DNA of 64,000 nucleotides, from NCBI GenBank assembly GCA_958437935.1, contig CAUBPS010000001.1, positions 1 to 64,000 of the forward strand, written 5' to 3'. This stretch comes from an uncultured Collinsella sp. (GTDB lineage Bacteria > Actinomycetota > Coriobacteriia > Coriobacteriales > Coriobacteriaceae). The notes beneath the pieces were generated by a model that made no database searches, had not been told where the DNA came from, and worked only from the letters and a program-made list of their open reading frames with translations. The position numbers and the translations under genes were made by a program. Of the stretch, positions 17,976 through 26,552 are shown piece by piece (the first letter of the stretch is position 1; each line of letters opens with the position of its first letter).

Positions 17976-18512
17976 CTACTTGGCGGCCTTACCCAGCTTG
18001 CGGCGGATGTGCTCGCCAACGTAGTGGATACCCTTGCCCTTGTAAGGCTCGGGAGGACGATGGCCGCGGATCTCAGCGGCGATCTGACCGACCTGCTGCT
18101 TGTTGATACCCTTGACGTTCACGTGGGTGTTGTCGGGAACCTCGAAGGTGATGCCCTCGGGAGCCTCGACGATCACGGGGTGCGAGAAGCCCAGGGAGAA
18201 CTCGAGGTTCTTGCCCTTCTGCTGCACGCGGTAACCGACGCCGGCAAGCTCGAGCTTCTTCTCGAAGCCCTCGGAAACGCCAACAACCATGTTGTGGATG
18301 AGGGCGCGGGTGAGGCCGTGGCGGGCACGGGTCTCACGCTCGTCGTCGGGACGGGAAACGGTGAGGACGTTGTCCTCGACGTTGATAGCGAGCTTCTCAT
18401 AGATATCGAGCTCGAGCTGGCCCTTGGGGCCCTTGACGACAACGTTGTTGCCGTTGACTGCCACTTCGACTCCGGCGGGAATCTGGACAGGCTTATTACC
18501 GATACGAGACAC
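17976..18512 (-). CDS. rplF: 50S ribosomal protein L6
   Basis: Large-subunit protein near the factor-binding site, 178 residues, with two repeated L6 folds and the C-terminal signature [16 protein letters not shown]. Its ATG at 18510-18512 follows a GAAAGGAGA site. It lies 33 bp after rpsH. Confidence 0.97.
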   Translation of the reverse strand: MSRIGNKPVQIPAGVEVAVNGNNVVVKGPKGQLELDIYEKLAINVEDNVLTVSRPDDERETRARHGLTRALIHNMVVGVSEGFEKKLELAGVGYRVQQKGKNLEFSLGFSHPVIVEAPEGITFEVPDNTHVNVKGINKQQVGQIAAEIRGHRPPEPYKGKGIHYVGEHIRRKLGKAAK

Positions 18513-18545
18513 GGTGATCTCCTTTCCTTCTACCTACCGAGCGAA

Positions 18546-18944
18546 TTACCAGACGTAAGCGATGATCTCGCCGCCGACGTTGTGCTTGCGAGCATCGCGG
18601 TCGGTCATGACGCCATGGCTGGTGGAAATAATGGCGGTACCAAGGCCACCGCGGACGCGGGGCATGTCGGCAACGCCGGTGTACTTACGCAGGCCCGGCT
18701 TGGAAATGCGGCGGATGCCGTTGATGACCTTAGCCTTCTTGGGACCATACTTAAGCGTGATGTGCAGAGTCTTCTGGGGAACGGTGTCCTCGACATCGTA
18801 GCCCTCGATGTAGCCCTCCTCGTGCAGAACACGAGCGATCTCGACGAGCTTCTTGCTGCTCGGCATGGAGACCGTGGCCTTGTTCACAGAGTTAGCGTTA
18901 CGGATGCGCGTAAGCATATCTGCGATCGGGTCTGTAAGGTTCAT
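18546..18944 (-). CDS. rpsH: 30S ribosomal protein S8
   Basis: Primary 16S rRNA binder and, in many bacteria, translational repressor of the spc operon. It shows [13 protein letters not shown] at the N-terminus and the C-terminal signature [14 protein letters not shown]. It is 132 residues long, 119 bp after rpsN. Confidence 0.97.
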   Translation of the reverse strand: MNLTDPIADMLTRIRNANSVNKATVSMPSSKKLVEIARVLHEEGYIEGYDVEDTVPQKTLHITLKYGPKKAKVINGIRRISKPGLRKYTGVADMPRVRGGLGTAIISTSHGVMTDRDARKHNVGGEIIAYVW

Positions 18945-19063
18945 ACAGATTCTCCTTCGTTCTTGATGAACACGTGCTCTTGGTTCTTCGCCGCCCTTAA
19001 CGGCAAAGCCTAACTAGCGCGTTTTCCCTGTTCCAAACTGATGCTTGAAACGCTGGTAGTGAC

Positions 19064-19249
19064 TTACCAGCTGGCCTTCTTAACGCCGGGAAGCTCGCCC
19101 TTGAGTGCAAGCTCACGGAAGCAGACACGGCACAGGCCGAACTTGCGGTACACAGAGTGCGGACGGCCGCAGCGCTGGCAGCGCGTGTACTCACGAGTAG
19201 AGAACTTCTGCTTGCGATTGCACTTGACGATCATCGATGTCTTAGCCAC
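19064..19249 (-). CDS. rpsN: 30S ribosomal protein S14 type Z
   Basis: The short zinc-binding form, 61 residues, with two CxxC pairs (CQRCGRPH and CRVCFRE). It is the form typical of Gram-positive bacteria, with rpsH downstream as usual. Confidence 0.97.
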   Translation of the reverse strand: MAKTSMIVKCNRKQKFSTREYTRCQRCGRPHSVYRKFGLCRVCFRELALKGELPGVKKASW

Positions 19250-19328
19250 TTATATCCTCCTCACATAGAGTATTGTTCGCCCCAAACGCCGCCCCCTTGT
19301 GGGAACGGCGCTATTAGGGCAGGTGAAC

Positions 19329-19886
19329 CTATTTCTTGAACGGGAAACCGAAGGCATCCAGAAGGGCCTTGGCCTCCTCATCGGTATTGGCGGTGGTCAC
19401 GAAAGTGATGTCCATACCACGCTGGTGATCGACGGAGTCGAAGTCGATCTCGGGGAAGATGAGCTGCTCGGTGACGCCCATGGAGAAGTTACCGCGGCCG
19501 TCGAAGCTCTTGGCGGAGATGCCGCGGAAGTCGCGGATACGGGGGATCGCGACGGAGGTCAGACGATCGAAGAACTCCCACATACGGTCGCCGCGCAGGG
19601 TAACCTTGCAGCCGATCGGCATACCGGCGCGCAGGCGGAAGGTAGCGATGGACTTGCGGGCACGGGTGATCATCGGCTGCTGGCCGGTGATGGCGCGCAG
19701 GTCGCGCACGGCACCGTCGATGGCCTTGGAATCGGTAGCGGCCTCGCCGACACCCATGTTCACGACGATCTTCTCAAACTTGGGGATCATCATGACGTTC
19801 TCGTACTGGAACTTGTCCTGAAGCTGCTGCTTGACCTCGTTGTTGTACTTGGTCTTCAGACGCGGCACATACTTCTCTTCTGCCAT
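19329..19886 (-). CDS. rplE: 50S ribosomal protein L5
   Basis: Large-subunit protein that binds 5S rRNA and contacts P-site tRNA. It has 185 residues with the L5 signature ([11 protein letters not shown] near residue 39, [17 protein letters not shown] in the middle). An AAGAAGGAG site precedes the ATG. It is the first gene of this operon in the window. The normal upstream genes (rplX, rplN and the S10 cluster) are not present; a 325-bp non-coding stretch and an XdhC-family gene follow instead. Confidence 0.97.
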   Translation of the reverse strand: MAEEKYVPRLKTKYNNEVKQQLQDKFQYENVMMIPKFEKIVVNMGVGEAATDSKAIDGAVRDLRAITGQQPMITRARKSIATFRLRAGMPIGCKVTLRGDRMWEFFDRLTSVAIPRIRDFRGISAKSFDGRGNFSMGVTEQLIFPEIDFDSVDHQRGMDITFVTTANTDEEAKALLDAFGFPFKK

Positions 19887-20127
19887 TGTTCACTCCTTCT
19901 TGGGGTTTTAAGCACGGGGCGTGGCCACGATGGGTTGTCCTCGTGCCTCCTGGCTGCATCCGCGCCGCTCATGGCATTTCGCGGTTTGGACTCGACGCAG
20001 CAGGAGCCGACAAAACAATCGGTACTATACGCGCATCGGGAGCGTATTTCCAGAAAAACCTCGTCTGCCTGCACAACTCCACAACTCCCCCGCACATATT
20101 GATCCCTAGGGGACGGAGGAAAATGGC
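19887..20127. other. non-coding stretch upstream of rplE
   Basis: About 240 bp with no supported gene. The only reading frames are on the antisense or lack ribosome sites. On the minus strand a TATAGT box near 20025 could be the -10 of the rplE operon promoter, but I see no good -35. Nothing resembling rplX or rplN is visible. Confidence 0.4.
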
Positions 20128-20194
20128 AGTTGCGGTGAAATAGGGACCGTTTGACGGCTTAACAGGCTTTAACAGTCCGTATTTCACCGCAACT
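20128..20194. repeat. intergenic palindromic repeat, copy 1
   Basis: Left arm 20128-20152 (AGTTGCGGTGAAATA...) and right arm 20170-20194 are inverted with about three mismatches. The same element recurs at 22910-22984 in perfect form. The two copies bracket the XdhC-yqeB-yqeC genes. A REP/MITE-like element or convergent terminator is possible. Confidence 0.85.
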
Positions 20195-20211
20195 TATTGA
20201 TGGGGATGCGA

Positions 20212-21255
20212 CTAGCGCTTGCGGGGGACGAGCTTGGTGCGGCGCAGGTGGATCATCTCGGCAGCGATGGAGATGGCGATCTCCTCGGGGTCCTCGGCCT
20301 CGATGGCGACACCGATCGGCAGGTGCAGCTCGTCGATTTGCTCCTGCGTAAAGCCCTCTTGCTCCAGGCGGGCGCGCACAAAGGCCGTCTTGCGGCGCGA
20401 GCCCAAGCAGCCCAGATAGGCGGGTTTGGCGCGCATGGCCTGAATCACCACGTCGATATCGGACTTGTGACCCGCCGTGGCGACGACCACTAGGTCGCGC
20501 GGGCCGATGGGGCACTGCTTGCTCAGGTTCTTGTAGTCGACCAGACGACGGTCGTAGACACCGGGCACCCATTCGGGGGTCAGCGTGCCGGGGCGGTCGT
20601 CGCAAGCCATGACGGCAAAGCCCGCCGCCGTGAGCACGCGCGCCGTCGCGGCGCCCACGTGTCCGCAGCCAAAGATGTAGGTCAGGCCCTCGGGGCAGAG
20701 CGTCTCGATGTGCGCGGGAGGAATCTCGGAGGCGGCGTTGGTGTAGGTAACCTTACTCCCCTCCTCAACCAGCGAAAGCTCGGGGCAGCCGGCAATGGTG
20801 CGGCGCGATGCCTCGCCATGGTACTCGGCCACATCGCCCTCGAGCGCGCTTGCGATAAACGGCTCAAAGTCAATGACGAAGTCGCCGATGCGTCGATACG
20901 CCAAGACGTCGGCAACCGACTGGAGCAACGGTACCTTGGTCGCGTCCAGGTGCAGATAGCACAGGCAGATGGCTCCGCCGCAGATCATGCCGGTATCGGA
21001 GTTCTCGCCGCCCATGGTGTAGCGGACCAGACGCGACTGTCCCGCGCTCAGGAGTTCGCGCGCCTCATCCAGCGCAAAGAGCTCAATCTTGCCGCCGCCG
21101 ATAGTGCCCGCCTGGCCACCGTCGGCAAAGACGGCCATCCAGGCGCCCACGCCGCGCGGCGACGACCCCGCCGTGCCGGCCACGACCACGAGCTCGCACG
21201 TCTCGCCAGCACGCAGGGCGGCAAGCGCCGCATTCACAACATCGAGCTTTTCCAT
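20212..21255 (-). CDS. XdhC/CoxI family protein (molybdenum hydroxylase maturation)
   Basis: XdhC-family proteins bind the molybdenum cofactor and insert it, with its terminal sulfido ligand, into xanthine dehydrogenase-like enzymes. The 347-residue protein has the N-terminal XdhC domain (VVVAGTAGSSPRGVGAWM, GTIGGGKIE) and a C-terminal Rossmann fold (IFGCGHVGAATARVLTAAGF). It lies 9 bp after yqeB in the same orientation, so they are probably one transcript. Its likely client is the XdhD-like enzyme at 45529-48306, encoded 25 kb away. The assignment to family is firm; the client is inferred from gene content. Confidence 0.88.
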   Translation of the reverse strand: MEKLDVVNAALAALRAGETCELVVVAGTAGSSPRGVGAWMAVFADGGQAGTIGGGKIELFALDEARELLSAGQSRLVRYTMGGENSDTGMICGGAICLCYLHLDATKVPLLQSVADVLAYRRIGDFVIDFEPFIASALEGDVAEYHGEASRRTIAGCPELSLVEEGSKVTYTNAASEIPPAHIETLCPEGLTYIFGCGHVGAATARVLTAAGFAVMACDDRPGTLTPEWVPGVYDRRLVDYKNLSKQCPIGPRDLVVVATAGHKSDIDVVIQAMRAKPAYLGCLGSRRKTAFVRARLEQEGFTQEQIDELHLPIGVAIEAEDPEEIAISIAAEMIHLRRTKLVPRKR

Positions 21256-21264
21256 TGCCGCCTT

Positions 21265-22059
21265 CTATCCTCTAAAGACATCGGTGAGCATAGCGAGTGC
21301 CTCGAGCACACCGCCGCCGACCGACGTCGCTTTGTCCGAAATGTAGTTGATATAGCTGGCATCGCCGCGCGGATCGATATCGGCGCATTTAAAGCCCTCA
21401 GTCACCTGCACGCCATTCGCCAAAAGCCCGCGCAGACAGCCATCGATCTGCGTGCACATGGGCGTATCGCCCGCGTAGCCAATCACGTCTCCGGCGCTCA
21501 CGATGTCGCCGATCGCGCGGTCGGACCGAAACACACCGGCGGCGGGGCTGTGGATAACGCGCTCCCTGCCATAGCCAGCGATAATGCCCGGCACGCCCGT
21601 GTTGGGCTGGGGCGAACCTTGGGTAATGACACGGCCCAGGAAATGCCCGCGCATGGTTTCGACCACGGCGTCGCAGTCAACCGGCGCGGTGAAGCCCGGT
21701 CCCACGGCAATAACGGCAGGCGCCATGTCGCGCGTGGTGCCCAAGTTACGCTTGGCCAGAATCGCGTCGACCACAGCCGCGGGTTTCAGTTCGTCGAGCA
21801 TCTTGGCCTGGGGGTCCACCACCACGGCGACATCCCCCGCCTCGGTAATCTCAAGCGCCTCAGCCGGCGTCTGTGCCAAGCGAGCGCGAATGCCTTCGAC
21901 CTCGACCTCGCCCAGGCGAATGGCCTCGCAAAAACAGATTGTGCGGCGGATGCACGTGGGAACCGCGATATCGGCCATAACGACCGAAACGCCGGCGCGC
22001 ACCAAGCGAGCGGCGACGCCCGTGGCGATATCGCCGGCGCCGCGAACATAAACGAGCAT
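21265..22059 (-). CDS. yqeB: selenium-dependent molybdenum cofactor protein YqeB
   Basis: YqeB (EF2563) proteins mark genomes that make selenium-dependent molybdenum hydroxylases, and they are thought to help build the labile selenium cofactor. The 264-residue protein begins with the Rossmann-like VRGAGDIATGVAARLVRAG and has the conserved GPGFTAP and SPAAGVF segments. It is divergent from yqeC across about 100 bp and overlaps no other gene. The start is the ATG at 22057-22059, with GGGAGG upstream. This is the classic partner set of YqeC and XdhC. Confidence 0.9.
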   Translation of the reverse strand: MLVYVRGAGDIATGVAARLVRAGVSVVMADIAVPTCIRRTICFCEAIRLGEVEVEGIRARLAQTPAEALEITEAGDVAVVVDPQAKMLDELKPAAVVDAILAKRNLGTTRDMAPAVIAVGPGFTAPVDCDAVVETMRGHFLGRVITQGSPQPNTGVPGIIAGYGRERVIHSPAAGVFRSDRAIGDIVSAGDVIGYAGDTPMCTQIDGCLRGLLANGVQVTEGFKCADIDPRGDASYINYISDKATSVGGGVLEALAMLTDVFRG

Positions 22060-22161
22060 TCCCGGGGCACCTCCCTGTGCTACGGTTTGAGCAGAGCAAA
22101 AGCGGTTCGGCCGCTACTCTGATGATTATTTATTATCACAGTATTATACGGCGGTGACCAG
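22060..22161. promoter_or_regulatory. yqeB-yqeC divergent promoter region
   Basis: About 100 bp between two divergent genes. An AT-rich core (TGATTATTTATTATCACAG, around 22121-22139) could hold both promoters. No clear operator was found. Confidence 0.4.
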
Positions 22162-22896
22162 ATGGAAACGGTTAGCGGCAATCTTGCCTCTGCGCTCAAG
22201 ATCGAGCCGGGCATTACCGCGATTATCGGCAGCGGCGGCAAGTCGACGCTGCTGAAGACGCTGGGTCTCGAGCTCATGCGCACTGGCGGCCGCGTGCTCC
22301 TCTGCACCACCACGCACATGTTTCCCGTCGCCGGCGTGCCATGGGACGGGTCGAGCCGTCGCCTGGACGCCGCGCCTTGGAAGCCGGGGGCCCTACATGT
22401 TCCCGGCTGCACCTGCGAGGCATGCGCGGGACTTGTCCGCGGAAGTATCTGCCAGGCGGGTGTTTTGAACCCGGAGATAGGCAAGCTCTCCGCCCCCGCC
22501 GAGCCGCTCAACGAGCTGGCGCAGCGCTTTGACTATGTGTTGGCCGAGGCAGATGGCAGCAAGCGACTCCCGCTCAAGGCGCATGCCGCCTGGGAGCCGG
22601 TAATTCCCGCCGCCGCGACAAACGTTGTCTGGGTCGTCGGCGCCTCGGGGCTGGGCAAGCCCGTCGCCGAGGTTGTCCACCGCCCCGAGCTCTTCTGCGA
22701 GCGCTGCGGCTGCGAGCCCACCGACGCTGCCACCCCAGAGCACGTCGCCCAGGTGCTCAATGCCGAGCTGCAGATGCTGAACCTCAACAATGCCCACATC
22801 ATGCTCAACCAAGTCGACACGCTCAGCGACCCGACTATGGCAGGCCGCTTTGAGACAGCCCTCGGCCGCCCCGTCGTCGTCACCAACCTCAAGTAG
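22162..22896 (+). CDS. yqeC: selenium-dependent hydroxylase accessory protein YqeC
   Basis: YqeC is linked by genome context to selenium-dependent molybdenum hydroxylases; its biochemical role is not settled. The 244-residue protein has a P-loop (IIGSGGKSTLL) near the N-terminus, a CTTTHM block and the family signature EADGSKRLPLKAH in the middle. It also has clustered cysteines (CTCEACAGL and CERCGC) that might bind metal. It is the only member of the first purine half on the plus strand. It is followed by a 30-bp perfect palindrome. Confidence 0.88.
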   Translation: METVSGNLASALKIEPGITAIIGSGGKSTLLKTLGLELMRTGGRVLLCTTTHMFPVAGVPWDGSSRRLDAAPWKPGALHVPGCTCEACAGLVRGSICQAGVLNPEIGKLSAPAEPLNELAQRFDYVLAEADGSKRLPLKAHAAWEPVIPAAATNVVWVVGASGLGKPVAEVVHRPELFCERCGCEPTDAATPEHVAQVLNAELQMLNLNNAHIMLNQVDTLSDPTMAGRFETALGRPVVVTNLK

Positions 22897-22909
22897 CCAG
22901 CCCCAGTCT

Positions 22910-22984
22910 CCGCAGTTGCGGTGAAATACGGACTGTTTGGCCACCTAATGGCCGCAAACAGTCCGTATTTCACCGCAACTGCGG
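22910..22984. repeat. intergenic palindromic repeat, copy 2
   Basis: Perfect 30-bp arms 22910-22939 and 22955-22984 around a 15-base loop lie between the convergent yqeC and hyuA stops. Arms share the core AGTTGCGGTGAAATA with the copy at 20128-20194. It could terminate both genes, but no T-run follows. Confidence 0.9.
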
Positions 22985-23006
22985 AGGGGACACGGCATCC
23001 TTGCTG

Positions 23007-24374
23007 TTAGCGGGGCACGTAGCGGCCGGGTTGGGCTCCGGTGGGCTCGCCGTCGCGTGCCGCCAGCACGCCGTTCACAAACACGGCCTTGGCGCGGCCA
23101 TGTGCCTCAAAGCCCTCGAGCGGCGTGTAGTCCACGGCCTGATGCTGCGTCGCGGCGCTGATCGTCCAGCGCGCGCACGGATCCCACACGCACACATCGG
23201 CATCGGAGCCCTCGGCAAGACAGCCCTTGCGCGGATACATGCCAAACACGCGCGCCGGGTTCTCGCTCATCAAGCGGCACAGATCCTCAGGACCCAGCTG
23301 TCCCTCAAAGCTCGTAGCGATCGCGACGGGGCGATGCTCCACACCGGGCCCGCCGTTGGGAATCGCGCGGAAGTCGTCGCGCCCGCGGTCCTTTTGTCCG
23401 TGCAGGTTAAAGCTGCAATGATCGGTCACAATAGTATCGATCTCGCCAGCCACAAGCGCCTCGCGCAGCGCGGCACGGTCACCGGCATGGCGCAGCGGCG
23501 GGCTCATCACGTACTTGGCGCCCGCAAAGCCGTCCTCGCCCTGCTCCAGATAGCAGGTGTCGTCGAGCATCAGATACTGAGGGCATGTCTCGACATAGAT
23601 GTTCTTCTGCCCGCGCGCTTTGGCAGCGCGAATGGCCTCGAGCCCCAGCTTGGTCGAAAGGTGCACCACGTTGACCGGAGCGTCCCCGGCCAAGTGCGCC
23701 AGATACAGCAGGCGGCTCACGGCCTCGGCCTCACACACGTCCGGACGGCTGAGCGCATGGCCCTCGGGCCCGTGGATACCCTGCTCAAACACGCGCTTCT
23801 GCAGCGCGTTGACCAACGTGCCGTTCTCGCAATGCACGCACAGGATACCGCCCACGCGCTTGAGCTCCTCCAGCACCTCGAGCGTCTCGGCATCGTCCAG
23901 GCGCAGATGGTCGTAGGCAAAGTAGGTCTTAAACGACGACACGCCCGCCTCGCGCATGGCCGAAAGATCGGCGCGGTTGCGCTCATTCCACTCGGCAAGC
24001 GCCATATGGAAGGCATAGTTGGCGGTGCAGGTGCCGTCGGCGCGATGATGCCACTCGACCAAGGCATCGGGCATGGTCACGCCGCGATCGGCCGTCGCGT
24101 AGTCCACAATGGTCGTCGTGCCGCCGCAGGCAGCCGCGCGCGTGCCGGTCTCAAAGCTATCGGCTGTCCAATCCATGCCGGTCCAGCACTGCATGTGCGT
24201 GTGCCCATCGATAAAGCCCGGGAACACCCAACAGTCGGTAGCGTCCTCGACGGTATCGCCCTCGGCCGGCTCAATCGCCGCGGCAATCCGCACGATCTTA
24301 TCGCCATCCATGGCAAGATCGGCGCGGCGAAGCCCCTGTGGCGTCACGAGCGCGCCGTTTTTGATGATGATCAT
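23007..24374 (-). CDS. ygeZ: dihydropyrimidinase/D-hydantoinase-type amidohydrolase
   Basis: Zinc amidohydrolase of the HyuA/YgeZ group, which opens cyclic ureides such as hydantoins. The 455-residue protein shows the metal pair GHTHM, a carbamylated-lysine site in SFKTYFAYD, further metal residues in HCEN and HLSTK, and the catalytic aspartate in TDHCSF. It lies 9 bp after the mocA-like gene in the same direction, with AAGGAG before the ATG at 24372-24374. In the purine locus it probably acts on a ring-opened purine or hydantoin-like intermediate. The exact substrate is inferred. Confidence 0.92.
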   Translation of the reverse strand: MIIIKNGALVTPQGLRRADLAMDGDKIVRIAAAIEPAEGDTVEDATDCWVFPGFIDGHTHMQCWTGMDWTADSFETGTRAAACGGTTTIVDYATADRGVTMPDALVEWHHRADGTCTANYAFHMALAEWNERNRADLSAMREAGVSSFKTYFAYDHLRLDDAETLEVLEELKRVGGILCVHCENGTLVNALQKRVFEQGIHGPEGHALSRPDVCEAEAVSRLLYLAHLAGDAPVNVVHLSTKLGLEAIRAAKARGQKNIYVETCPQYLMLDDTCYLEQGEDGFAGAKYVMSPPLRHAGDRAALREALVAGEIDTIVTDHCSFNLHGQKDRGRDDFRAIPNGGPGVEHRPVAIATSFEGQLGPEDLCRLMSENPARVFGMYPRKGCLAEGSDADVCVWDPCARWTISAATQHQAVDYTPLEGFEAHGRAKAVFVNGVLAARDGEPTGAQPGRYVPR

Positions 24375-24383
24375 TATTGCTCC

Positions 24384-24998
24384 TTATTGATTGATGCAGT
24401 TGGCCACGCGATCAAAATACGAGCAGGCGGCGATATGCTCCGTTACGCGTTGCTGTCCCTTGGCGGTATCGACGTCCCACAGCTCGTAGGCACGCGCCTC
24501 GACCAGCACCACGTCGATACGGTCCCTGAGGATCGAACCGCCACCGTCCTTGCCCTCAAGACACATAAGTGCATCGAACAGTTCCGCCGGAAAGAGCACC
24601 GGGCTCGAAGGCTCACCATTGCACGCAAGACGCACCGGATGCTTGCGGCCACGCTCATCAAATGCACGAACCATAGCCTCAAAAGAATCCGCGCTCACAA
24701 GCGGCTGGTCACCCGGCAAAAAGAGGCAACCTTTCCAGTTGCGTTCGACTCCCCACGAAAGGCCCGCACGGACGCTTTCGCTCCTGAGCTTGCCATCGTG
24801 CAGCACGCACGGGCAATGCTTGTCCTCGCAAATCTGGGCGACCTCGGGCCAACGCGTCGAAACCACGACGTCAAAGCCCCGGGAAACCGAATCAATGGTC
24901 CGGGCAATCAGCGGCTCGCCATAGATATCGGCGAGCATCTTGTTAGAGCCAAATCGCTTGCCCTCGCCCGAAGCCATAATGACGCAACCAAGTTTCAT
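24384..24998 (-). CDS. mocA: MocA-like nucleotidyltransferase
   Basis: NTP-transferase-fold protein related to MocA (YgfJ), which attaches CMP to molybdopterin for hydroxylase-type cofactors. The N-terminal nucleotide loop is IMASGEGKRFGSNKM; FLPGDQPLVS follows at the metal site. I chose the ATG at 24996-24998 because GGGAGG lies 7 bases upstream, giving 204 residues. It sits just before hyuA in the purine set. Whether it makes MCD-, MGD- or a selenium-type cofactor cannot be told from sequence. Confidence 0.8.
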   Translation of the reverse strand: MKLGCVIMASGEGKRFGSNKMLADIYGEPLIARTIDSVSRGFDVVVSTRWPEVAQICEDKHCPCVLHDGKLRSESVRAGLSWGVERNWKGCLFLPGDQPLVSADSFEAMVRAFDERGRKHPVRLACNGEPSSPVLFPAELFDALMCLEGKDGGGSILRDRIDVVLVEARAYELWDVDTAKGQQRVTEHIAACSYFDRVANCINQ

Positions 24999-25085
24999 GG
25001 CGATACCTCCCCTGAAACCATCGTACCCATAACTCGCGTCGCGGGGCATCTACATCGAAAGCGCTTATCCCGCACGCCCACGATG

Positions 25086-25134
25086 CAAAAAGGGGCACCC
25101 CGCCGGTTGGCAGAGCGCCCCCTTTACATGGCTT
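25086..25134 (-). terminator. terminator after ygeW
   Basis: On the minus strand a GC-rich stem (AAAGGGGGCGC...GCC with GGC...GTGCCCC) with an internal loop is followed by TTTTT. It lies between ygeW and the mocA-like gene, so the two are probably not one simple transcript. Confidence 0.8.
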
Positions 25135-25148
25135 ACCTCAACCCAGCT

Positions 25149-26351
25149 TTAGGCCTGGAACCAACGGGCGGTGTTGCGCTCGTCGAGGGCCTTGAGGGTA
25201 GCGGCGGGATCGGCAACCTTCTGCAGGAACATCATGGCTGCGATGGCGTACGGCTTGTAGCTGGCCTCCTTGTACATGCCCACGCGGTGCATGTCGAAGA
25301 CGTCGGCGTTGACCTCGCCGTGCTCGCAAGAGACACCGGAGATGTCGGCGGGCAGCGGATGCATAAAGATGGTGTCCTGGCCGTTGGCGGTCTTCTCCAT
25401 GAGCTCGGTCGTGGAGCACCAATCCTGATGCGTGGCGTTCTGAGCGAGCAGCTCCTTCTCGAGTGCAGCGATGCCGGCGTCGTCGCCCTCGGCGTACAGG
25501 TTGGTGCGCTTCTCCATGGCGGCAAACGGAGCCCAGCTCTTCGGGATCACGATGTCGGCGCCCTCGAAGGCCTCGGCCATGGTGTTGACCTGCTTAAAGG
25601 TGGTGCCGGACTCGGCGGCATAACCCTTGGCGCGCTCGACGACCTCGGGCATGAGGTCGTAGCCCTCGGGGTGGGCCAAGGTGACGTCCATGCCAAAACG
25701 GGGCAGCAGGCTGATCAGCGACTGCGGGCAGGACAGCGGCTTGCCGTAAGAGGGCGAGTAGGCCCAGGTGACGGCAACCTTCTTGCCCTTGAGGTTCTCA
25801 AGACCGCCAAACTCGTTGATGAGGTAGAGCATGTCGGCAGAGGACTGCGTGGGGTGATCGGAGTCGGACTGCAGGGAGATGAGCGTGGGACGGTGATCCA
25901 GAACGCCGTCCTCGTAGGCCTGCTGGACAGACTCGGAGACCTCAGCCATGTAGGCGTCGCCCTTGCCGATGTACATGTCGTCGCGGATGCCGATGACGTC
26001 GGCCATGAAGGAGATCATGGTAGCGGTCTCGCGGACGGTCTCGCCGTGAGCGATCTGGGACTTCTTCTCGTCCAGGTCCTGCAGCTCAAGACCGAGCAGG
26101 TTGGCTGCCTTAGAGAAGGAGAAGCGCGTACGGGTGGAGTTGTCACGGAACAGGGAGACGGCCAGACCCGAATCGAAGATCTTGGACGAAACGTTGTTCT
26201 CGCGCAGCTCGCGCAGGGCGTCGGCGACGATGTAGAGCGCCTTGAGCTCATCGGTGGTCTTATCCCAGGTGTGCAGGAAGTCGCTGCCGTACATGCCCTT
26301 AAAATCGAGGCCGTTCAGCTGCTCGACGAGCTCGGTAAACTTGGCGTCCAT
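25149..26351 (-). CDS. ygeW: knotted carbamoyltransferase YgeW
   Basis: YgeW belongs to the aspartate/ornithine carbamoyltransferase superfamily; its exact substrate is not proven. The 400-residue protein has the carbamoyl-phosphate loop NSTRTRFSF, a HPTQSSADM block and the C-terminal MHPLPADIS loop. I placed the start at the ATG 26349-26351 with an AAAGGA site; the longer frame starts in non-conserved sequence. In purine-degrading gut bacteria it is always grouped with ygeX and ygeY, and it may move a carbamoyl group to phosphate or the reverse. Confidence 0.93.
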   Translation of the reverse strand: MDAKFTELVEQLNGLDFKGMYGSDFLHTWDKTTDELKALYIVADALRELRENNVSSKIFDSGLAVSLFRDNSTRTRFSFSKAANLLGLELQDLDEKKSQIAHGETVRETATMISFMADVIGIRDDMYIGKGDAYMAEVSESVQQAYEDGVLDHRPTLISLQSDSDHPTQSSADMLYLINEFGGLENLKGKKVAVTWAYSPSYGKPLSCPQSLISLLPRFGMDVTLAHPEGYDLMPEVVERAKGYAAESGTTFKQVNTMAEAFEGADIVIPKSWAPFAAMEKRTNLYAEGDDAGIAALEKELLAQNATHQDWCSTTELMEKTANGQDTIFMHPLPADISGVSCEHGEVNADVFDMHRVGMYKEASYKPYAIAAMMFLQKVADPAATLKALDERNTARWFQA

Positions 26352-26505
26352 GTAAATATCCTTTCCAAAGATGAAACGATTGCAATGAGTAGATGTGCTC
26401 CGGCATGCGCGTGTGGCTAGAACATGCAGAGCACTATGACGAGGACCCGCTACCGCTGAGGAAGCATGGGAGATAACGACCGCGGGCCCCAAGTCAACAG
26501 GGGGT

Positions 26506-26530
26506 GCCGGGGACACGAGCTGTCCCCGGC
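26506..26530 (-). terminator. hairpin after ygeY
   Basis: A perfect 10-bp stem (GCCGGGGACA, 26506-26515 with 26521-26530) lies 23 bp after the ygeY stop. No T-run follows, so it may act as an RNA-stabilising or weak terminator hairpin. Confidence 0.5.
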
Positions 26531-26552
26531 TCAACAAGATCGAGGAATGGGA

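Noticed and set aside
23001..26420. A 1139-codon plus-strand open frame across hyuA, mocA-like and ygeW
   Set aside because: It lies antisense to three clear genes, has no ribosome site and low-complexity composition. It is a high-GC shadow; similar long antisense frames at 45538-48834 and 48939-51962 were left out too.
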